Origin: RGIG9114 sp045592865
GTDB taxonomy: Bacteria > Bacillota > Clostridia > Oscillospirales > JAGBHD01
Assembly: GCA_045592865.1 (NCBI GenBank)
Contig: JAZNVP010000029.1
Location: 1-25,265 of the forward strand
Length of the DNA: 25,265 nt
Direction of reading: 5' to 3'
Part shown: in pieces, positions 20,292 through 25,265 of the stretch
How the letters are laid out: each line of letters begins with the position of its first letter
Numbering within the stretch: the stretch's first letter is position 1
Position numbers and translations under genes: made by a program
The notes under the pieces: generated by a model
What the model saw: only the letters and a program-made list of their open reading frames with translations
Database searches by the model: none
What the model was told of the DNA's origin: nothing

Positions 20292-21362
20292 ATGGCTAAG
20301 ATCAGGGTAGCGGTTTTGTTTGGTGGTATGTCGAGCGAGTATGAGGTTTCTTTAAACTCTGCTTATTCGGTGCTTCAGAACCTTGACAGAACTAAATATG
20401 AGGTAGTGCCTATCGGCATCACTAAAAAGGGAAGATGGCTTTATTTTCCCGGGGACTATGACCTTATCCCCAAGGATGAATGGAAACAGCATAGCGACTG
20501 CGTTAGCGTTGTTATAAGCCCCGACCGTTCACATAAAGGTATATATAAGATAATGAACGATTCTGAAGCGGTGCTTCAGAAGATAGACGTTATTTTCCCT
20601 GTTCTTCACGGTAAATTCGGTGAGGACGGAACAATGCAGGGTCTTATGGAACTTTCGGGCATAGCATACGTGGGTTGCGATACCCTTTCGAGTGCTATCT
20701 GCCTTGACAAAGCGATGACCCATTCGGTTCTCGACAGCTTAGGAATTAAAAACGCAAAATGGACCTCGTTTACGGTTGAAGCGCTTAAAGACGTTAATAA
20801 GATCGCCGAAATGATCGAAGAAAAGTTTGATTATCCCGTGTTTGTTAAACCTGCGAAAACGGGTTCTTCGGTAGGAATAAGCAAGGCGCATAACAGAGAA
20901 GAACTTGTTTCTGCGGTTAAATTGGCTTTCTCCCACGACAACAAGATCGTTGTTGAAGAAACCATTGTCGGTAAAGAGGTTGAGTGCGCGGTTATGGGAA
21001 ACCAAAGTCCTATTGCATCGACAGTTGGCGAGATAATACCAAAAGCTGCTTTCTATGACTATGAAGCAAAATACGTTAGCGGAAGCACGGATCTTTTAAT
21101 ACCCTCGAGTCTTTCAAAAGAAAAGGAAGCAGAGGTAAAAGAGACCGCGGTTAAGGCATATCTGGGTCTTGGCTGCGCGGGTCTTACAAGGGTCGACTTC
21201 TTTGTTACGAAAGACGGCGAAGTTTACCTTAACGAGCCCAATACGCTTCCCGGATTTACATCTATTAGTATGTATCCTAAACTCTTTATGCACGACGGGC
21301 TCAGTTATTCAGAACTTTTAGACAAGGTTATTGATTATGCTCTCGAAAGGGCGGACAGTTAA
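20292..21362 (+). CDS. ddl: D-alanine--D-alanine ligase
   Basis: ATP-grasp enzyme making the D-Ala-D-Ala dipeptide for peptidoglycan. The 356 residues begin VAVLFGGMSSEYEVSLNSAY (family GGxSxExEVS), with HGKFGEDGTMQGLMELSGIA, the ATP-grasp segment FVKPAKTGSSVGISKA, omega-loop YDYEAKY, and metal-binding DFF ... YLNEPNTLPGFT. The Tyr-Lys-Tyr omega loop indicates the D-Ala acceptor rather than the D-lactate (VanA-type) enzyme. AGAGAGGTG precedes the start. murI begins two bases after its stop codon. Confidence 0.95.
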   Translation: MAKIRVAVLFGGMSSEYEVSLNSAYSVLQNLDRTKYEVVPIGITKKGRWLYFPGDYDLIPKDEWKQHSDCVSVVISPDRSHKGIYKIMNDSEAVLQKIDVIFPVLHGKFGEDGTMQGLMELSGIAYVGCDTLSSAICLDKAMTHSVLDSLGIKNAKWTSFTVEALKDVNKIAEMIEEKFDYPVFVKPAKTGSSVGISKAHNREELVSAVKLAFSHDNKIVVEETIVGKEVECAVMGNQSPIASTVGEIIPKAAFYDYEAKYVSGSTDLLIPSSLSKEKEAEVKETAVKAYLGLGCAGLTRVDFFVTKDGEVYLNEPNTLPGFTSISMYPKLFMHDGLSYSELLDKVIDYALERADS

Positions 21363-21363
21363 G

Positions 21364-22164
21364 ATGGATAAAAGACCGATTGGAATATTCGATTCGGGTC
21401 TTGGCGGTCTTACCGTTGTTAAAGAACTCAGGCGCATTATGCCGAATGAAAACATCGTTTATTTCGGCGACACGGGAAGAGTGCCGTATGGCTCAAAATC
21501 GAGTGAAACTATTTTAAAATATACAGAACAGATATTCGCTTTCTTGTCAGAAAAGAACGTTAAAGCGGTTGTTGCCGCTTGTGGAACTGCAAGTTCTGTT
21601 CTTATGAAAAACAATAAAACGCCCGACTGTGTTTTCACGGGTGTGGTCGTCCCGTCCTGTCTGGAAGCGCTGGAACAGTCGAAAAATAAGAGAATAGGCG
21701 TTATCGGAACCTCGGCAACCGTTAAATCTGATTCTTATGCTTCTTTTATATCGAAGGTAGATGCAGACGCCAAGGTGTTTTCCCATGCATGTCCATTATT
21801 CGTGCCGCTTGTTGAAAACGGAATGTTCAGTGAAGATAACGAGATAACAAAAATGGTCGTTAAGCTTTATCTCGAGTATTTTGAGGATAAGGATATCGAC
21901 ACAATTATTCTCGGTTGCACCCATTATCCGCTTCTTAAAGATGCTATAAGGGCTTATCTTGGTGATGGAGTTAAGATAATCGACTCGGGTGAGCAGACTG
22001 CCCGTATGATAAAGGGGATGCTTGAGGACGAAGACTTAACGGGCGATGGAAACGGAACCTGTGAGTTCTACGTATCTGATAGCGTTGAGAATTTCTGCGA
22101 TAACGCAAAACTCTTTTTAGGCAGAGAAATTTCGGAAGAAACACATAAAAAGGTGCTTGGATGA
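21364..22164 (+). CDS. murI: Glutamate racemase
   Basis: Converts L- to D-glutamate for peptidoglycan. The 266 residues keep both catalytic cysteines: Cys73 in VAACGTASS and Cys185 in LGCTHYP. IGIFDSGLGGLTVVKELR is at the N-terminus and YFGDTGRVPYGSKS follows. The ATG at 21364 is preferred over the in-frame 21331 start, which would lie inside ddl and add 11 unrelated residues. It forms a peptidoglycan-precursor pair with ddl. The downstream DUF1934 gene overlaps by four bases (ATGA). Confidence 0.95.
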   Translation: MDKRPIGIFDSGLGGLTVVKELRRIMPNENIVYFGDTGRVPYGSKSSETILKYTEQIFAFLSEKNVKAVVAACGTASSVLMKNNKTPDCVFTGVVVPSCLEALEQSKNKRIGVIGTSATVKSDSYASFISKVDADAKVFSHACPLFVPLVENGMFSEDNEITKMVVKLYLEYFEDKDIDTIILGCTHYPLLKDAIRAYLGDGVKIIDSGEQTARMIKGMLEDEDLTGDGNGTCEFYVSDSVENFCDNAKLFLGREISEETHKKVLG

Positions 22165-22601
22165 AAAAGGAAGTTCAGATCTGGATAAACAGTAAGACGG
22201 TTTCGGGCGGGGAAACGGTCCCGATTGAATTATATTCAAAGGGAAGTTTCTACAAGAAGAACGGAACATATTTTATAACCTATGACGAAACCGATGAATA
22301 CGGCAGCGTTATGGGACAATCAATAATAAAACTTACCGAAAACAACAGATTTTCGCTTTTAAGAGCGAAATCGGCGTCTTCCATGACGATGGAAGAAGGC
22401 AAGAGAACCCTTTGCCGATATGAAGTTGATGGTAATGAACTGTTTTTCGGCATTGAAACCGATTACGTTAAAAACAATTTAGATGATAACGGCGGGAACG
22501 TTGGAGTCAAATACCGACTTGACGTTAACGGTGAGTTATTAAATGACGTGACGATCGACATAAAGGTGAAAACAAAGATTGAGAGGAATAACTTGATATG
22601 A
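22161..22601 (+). CDS. DUF1934 beta-barrel protein (YwiB-like)
   Basis: 146 residues of the DUF1934/YwiB family, a small lipocalin-like beta barrel of unknown function. It shows alternating beta segments (VQIWINSKTVSGGETVPIEL, TYFITYDETDEYG, SIIKLTENNRFSLLRAK) and a C-terminal VKYRLDVNGELLNDVTIDIK. In B. subtilis ywiB also lies directly upstream of argS, so the context supports the assignment. The gene overlaps murI and argS by ATGA at each end, so all three are translationally coupled. Confidence 0.85.
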   Translation: MKKEVQIWINSKTVSGGETVPIELYSKGSFYKKNGTYFITYDETDEYGSVMGQSIIKLTENNRFSLLRAKSASSMTMEEGKRTLCRYEVDGNELFFGIETDYVKNNLDDNGGNVGVKYRLDVNGELLNDVTIDIKVKTKIERNNLI

Positions 22602-24286
22602 ACATATTAGAACTATATAAGGGTAAGATAAGGTCTCTTGTAACCGATGCTCTTAATAAGGCAATGGAAAACGGCGAACTCTCGGGAGACAGTGTTCCTG
22701 AGTTTGAAATAGAGATCCCTGCAGACACTAATTTCGGCGATTTTGCCACCAACGTTGCAATGGTTGGTGCGAGAAGCTTTAAAACTAATCCCCGAAAGAT
22801 AGCAGAAGCTGTAGTTTCAAACATTTCCTTAGAAAACAGTGGAATTGAAAAGGTTCAGATTGCAGGTCCCGGATTTATCAATTTCTTTGTATCAATGGAC
22901 TTTTTTGCCGAAATCGTTAAGGCGGTTCGTGATGAAAAGAGTGGTTACGGCAGATGCAATATCGGCGACGGTAAAAAGCTTATGGTTGAATTCGTTTCTG
23001 CTAACCCCACAGGGCCTATGCATATAGGAAATGCCCGTGGCGGAGCACTGGGCGACTGCCTTGCGAGTGTTCTCGATTGGGCAGGTTATGACGTAACTCG
23101 AGAATTCTACGTTAATGACGCAGGAAATCAGATAGAGAAGTTTGCGGTTTCGCTATCTGCACGTTATATGCAGATATATAAAGGGGAAGAGGTAGTTTTC
23201 CCTGAGGACGGATATCACGGTGAAGATATTAAGGTTCACGCCGCTAATTTCGCAGAGAAATACGGAGACAGGTTCGTTAACGCCGATGAAGAAGAGAGAA
23301 AGAAGGCGCTCGTTGAGTTTGCACTTCCTATAAATATAGAAAGACTTCACTCTGACCTCGCGGCTTACAGAATTAACTATGACGTTTGGTTTAACGAGAG
23401 TGACCTTCATAGTAGCGGAGCGGTAAAAAAGGTTGTTGATATGCTCACCGCTAACGGAAAGACCTATGAAAAAGAGGGCGCTATATGGCTCCGTTCAACC
23501 GACTTCGGTTGCGAGAAGGACGACGTTTTAGTAAGAGCAAACGGATTCCCGACCTATTTTGCGGCTGATATAGCATATCACTATAATAAATTTGTTGAAA
23601 GAGGCTTTGATAAGGTCATAAATATCTGGGGCGCCGACCACCACGGTCACGTTGCGCGACTTAAAGGCGCTATTGAAGCATTAGGGGTCAAGAAGGACTC
23701 TCTTGATATAGTTCTTATGCAGCTCGTCAGACTAATGCGCGCAGGCGAGACGGTCAGAGTTTCAAAGAGAACGGGTAAATCTATAACACTGACAGATCTG
23801 TTAGAAGAGGTTCCCGTAGATGCGGCAAGATATTTCTTTAACCTCAGAGAAGCGGGAACACATCTTGATTTTGACCTCGAACTTGCGGTTGAACAGTCAA
23901 GCCAGAACCCCGTTTACTACGTTCAGTATGCTCACGCAAGAATTTGCAGTATTATAAACAATCTTAAAAAGGAAAATGCATACACAGAAGATGTTAAGGA
24001 AGAATGCTTTACACTCCTTTCGGCGCCTGAGGAAAGGGAACTTATCAGATTTATCGGAAAACTCCCCGTAACTATAGGCGAAGCTGCAAAGACATACGAT
24101 CCTTCAAAGATAACTAAGTATGCATTTGATCTCGCAACTCTGTTCCATAAGTTCTATAATGCTTGTAGAGTTAACTGCGAGGATAAAGAACTGACCGCGG
24201 CAAGAACGGCTTTATGCTCTGCAACAAAGCAGGTTCTCGAGAACGTATCTGATATTCTAAAGATAGATGCACCCGAGTCTATGTAA
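22598..24286 (+). CDS. argS: Arginyl-tRNA synthetase
   Basis: Class I synthetase charging tRNA-Arg. The 562 residues have the N-terminal Add-1 tRNA-recognition domain (FEIEIPADTNFGDFATNVAM), the class I HIGH motif as HIGN at 142-145 (ANPTGPMHIGNARGGALGD), NIWGADHHGHVARLKGAIEA, the degenerate KMSK site VSKRTGKSITL near 388, and a C-terminal anticodon-binding DALR domain. Length is normal. A strong terminator follows. A tRNA-Arg gene lies 97 bases downstream with its own promoter. Confidence 0.97.
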   Translation: MNILELYKGKIRSLVTDALNKAMENGELSGDSVPEFEIEIPADTNFGDFATNVAMVGARSFKTNPRKIAEAVVSNISLENSGIEKVQIAGPGFINFFVSMDFFAEIVKAVRDEKSGYGRCNIGDGKKLMVEFVSANPTGPMHIGNARGGALGDCLASVLDWAGYDVTREFYVNDAGNQIEKFAVSLSARYMQIYKGEEVVFPEDGYHGEDIKVHAANFAEKYGDRFVNADEEERKKALVEFALPINIERLHSDLAAYRINYDVWFNESDLHSSGAVKKVVDMLTANGKTYEKEGAIWLRSTDFGCEKDDVLVRANGFPTYFAADIAYHYNKFVERGFDKVINIWGADHHGHVARLKGAIEALGVKKDSLDIVLMQLVRLMRAGETVRVSKRTGKSITLTDLLEEVPVDAARYFFNLREAGTHLDFDLELAVEQSSQNPVYYVQYAHARICSIINNLKKENAYTEDVKEECFTLLSAPEERELIRFIGKLPVTIGEAAKTYDPSKITKYAFDLATLFHKFYNACRVNCEDKELTAARTALCSATKQVLENVSDILKIDAPESM

Positions 24287-24295
24287 CATTAAATC

Positions 24296-24329
24296 ATCCG
24301 CAAAAAGTAATTCTTTTTGCGGATTTTTT
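24296..24329 (+). terminator. Terminator after argS
   Basis: ATCCGCAAAAAG (24296-24307), five-base loop, CTTTTTGCGGAT (24313-24324), then five T. Confidence 0.9.
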
Positions 24330-24330
24330 C

Positions 24331-24359
24331 TTGACAATTCGGGTTTACTATGATATTAT
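24331..24359 (+). promoter_or_regulatory. Promoter of tRNA-Arg
   Basis: TTGACA (24331-24336), 17-base spacer, TATTAT (24354-24359). The -35 box abuts the argS terminator T-run. Confidence 0.75.
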
Positions 24360-24382
24360 ATATTTCGCTCGTTAAGAGCAGT

Positions 24383-24459
24383 GCGCTGTTAGCTCAGCTG
24401 GATAGAGTGTTTGGCTACGAACCAAAAGGTCAGGAGTTCGAATCTCTTACAGCGCGCCA
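24383..24459 (+). tRNA. tRNA-Arg (anticodon ACG)
   Basis: Cloverleaf: acceptor GCGCTGT pairs with ACAGCGC, D arm GCTC ... GAGT, anticodon arm TTTGG-CTACGAA-CCAAA (anticodon ACG), T arm AGGAG-TTCGAAT-CTCTT with wobble pairs, discriminator G, encoded CCA. The A34 is expected to be edited to inosine by TadA to read CGU/CGC/CGA. Confidence 0.95.
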
Positions 24460-24465
24460 AAAAAT

Positions 24466-24495
24466 AAGACAGTCTTTGGACTGTCTTGTTTTTTT
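24466..24495 (+). terminator. Terminator after tRNA-Arg
   Basis: AAGACAGTC (24466-24474), TTTG loop, GACTGTCTT (24479-24487), then G and seven T. Confidence 0.88.
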
Positions 24496-24536
24496 ATCCA
24501 AACCGAAGGCCCGGTATGTAATCCGCAGCCTTGTTT

Positions 24537-24569
24537 AAAACCGACAAGTGAAAACTTGGTCGGTTTTTT
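24537..24569 (+). terminator. Second terminator-like hairpin before mscL
   Basis: AAAACCGACAAGT, GAAA loop, ACTT-G-GTCGG and a T-run (24564-24569), with one bulged G. No gene is recognised between 24496 and 24537, so it may back up the tRNA-Arg terminator. Confidence 0.6.
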
Positions 24570-24606
24570 CTATTTACTTTTTCTTATTTTAATGATTCTC
24601 TTATTA

Positions 24607-24636
24607 TTGACAAACCTTGACGATAGGTTGTATAAT
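24607..24636 (+). promoter_or_regulatory. Promoter of mscL
   Basis: TTGACA (24607-24612), 18-base spacer, TATAAT (24631-24636). The spacer contains an inverted repeat, AACCT ... AGGTT (24613-24629), that could be an operator. Confidence 0.75.
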
Positions 24637-24667
24637 CATATTATAAACTTAAATAGGGGGCAGTTTA

Positions 24668-25258
24668 ATGAAAAAGTTTTTTAATGAATTCAAGGTATTT
24701 ATTACCCGCGGAAATGTTATGGACATGGCTGTCGGTGTTATCGTCGGTAGTGCTTTCACTGCTATCGTTAACGCTCTCAGTAACAACATTTTAAAACCCG
24801 TTATCAACTGGATAGTTGCAATGCTTTTCGGGGCAAATTCGCTCAGCGAGAGTTTCACCTTCTTAAAGCTCGTTTTGGGTGCTGACGGACTTCCTGATTT
24901 AGAGCAGTCTATCTATATTGATTGGGGTCTCTTTATTAATGCTATTATTAATTTCCTTATCGTTGCATTCGTTCTTTTCTGCATCGTTAAAGCAATGAAC
25001 TCCATTAAGGATACTCAGACTCAGATGCTTGGCAAACTTTTAGGCGGAAAGATAAGCAAGGAAGATAAAAAGGCTTTGAAGGCTGCAGGTATTAGTCTTA
25101 AGGATGCTGCTGCAGTTGAGGCTTATTTTGCGGAAAAGGCTCGTAAAGAGGAAGAGGCAAAGGCAGAAGAGGAAGCTAAGGCTAAAGCAGAAGCAGAGGC
25201 TAACCCCACGGTTGAAATGCTCTTAAAGGATATCAGAGAACTTCTCAAAAACAAATAA
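24668..25258 (+). CDS. mscL: Large-conductance mechanosensitive channel
   Basis: Pentameric osmotic safety valve. It has the N-terminal amphipathic helix and pore helix (FNEFKVFITRGNVMDMAVGV, then IVGSAFTAIVNAL), a periplasmic loop about 40-85 and the second helix (INFLIVAFVLFCIVKAMN, about 94-111). At 196 residues it is some 45-60 longer than usual. The extra length is a Lys/Glu/Ala-rich helical stretch (about 130-180) inserted before a normal-looking C-terminal helix (EMLLKDIRELLKNK). The start at 24668 follows GGGGG seven bases upstream. It has its own promoter. Confidence 0.95.
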   Translation: MKKFFNEFKVFITRGNVMDMAVGVIVGSAFTAIVNALSNNILKPVINWIVAMLFGANSLSESFTFLKLVLGADGLPDLEQSIYIDWGLFINAIINFLIVAFVLFCIVKAMNSIKDTQTQMLGKLLGGKISKEDKKALKAAGISLKDAAAVEAYFAEKARKEEEAKAEEEAKAKAEAEANPTVEMLLKDIRELLKNK

Positions 25259-25265
25259 ATTAGTT

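Overview
The window reads as a chromosomal segment of a low-to-moderate GC Gram-positive bacterium of the Clostridia (Bacillota). I infer this from the classic rpsF-ssb-rpsR block, rny (RNase Y), a ywiB-like DUF1934 gene directly before argS, a zinc-ribbon/kinase-like/PASTA protein, strong AGGAGG-type ribosome binding sites and near-consensus sigma-A promoters. An Oscillospirales-like gut Clostridium would fit, but the genus cannot be settled from sequence reading alone.

Layout. 1-1020 (minus): rpsF-ssb-rpsR, with rpsR cut by the window edge. 1022-1816 (minus): RING-like membrane protein, divergent from rny. 2008-5608 (plus): rny, nadE and a long-form prs. 5643-8169 (minus): a ClC chloride/proton exchanger and a lipoprotein with a DnaJ-like cysteine cluster. 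8223-8650: a debris zone holding a broken DeoR-type regulator tail, two copies of a tRNA-Pro 3' end and a palindrome-rich 100-bp segment. 8627-14951: a compact integrated element of about 6.3 kb inserted in the 3' end of tRNA-Pro(GGG). 14934-15009: tRNA-Pro itself (minus). 15188-18183 (plus): yebC, a pseudokinase-like PASTA protein and mntP. 18423-24286 (plus): typA, ddl, murI, DUF1934 and argS. 24383-24459: tRNA-Arg(ACG). 24668-25258: mscL.

The element is the most interesting part. It has a tyrosine integrase, a CI/LexA-like repressor and a divergent Cro-like gene with operator repeats between them, an excisionase-like HTH gene, several tiny genes, a replication initiator with internal 15-bp iterons, a DnaC-like helicase loader and a phage late-regulator-like protein. 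It has no terminase, capsid, tail or lysis gene. It therefore looks like either a phage satellite built around a replication module or a prophage that lost its late half. Both ends carry helically phased TGTTGCC repeats (candidate integrase arm sites). Each of three tRNA 3'-end copies is followed by its own intrinsic terminator, so insertion would keep the host tRNA gene intact and terminated. A strong promoter followed about 75 nt later by an intrinsic terminator, antisense to the int-repressor gap, predicts an undescribed small RNA.

The housekeeping flanks look ordinary apart from a terminator squeezed between rny and nadE, the degenerate kinase catalytic loop, a possible 40-codon ORF upstream of typA and an unusually extended MscL C-terminus.
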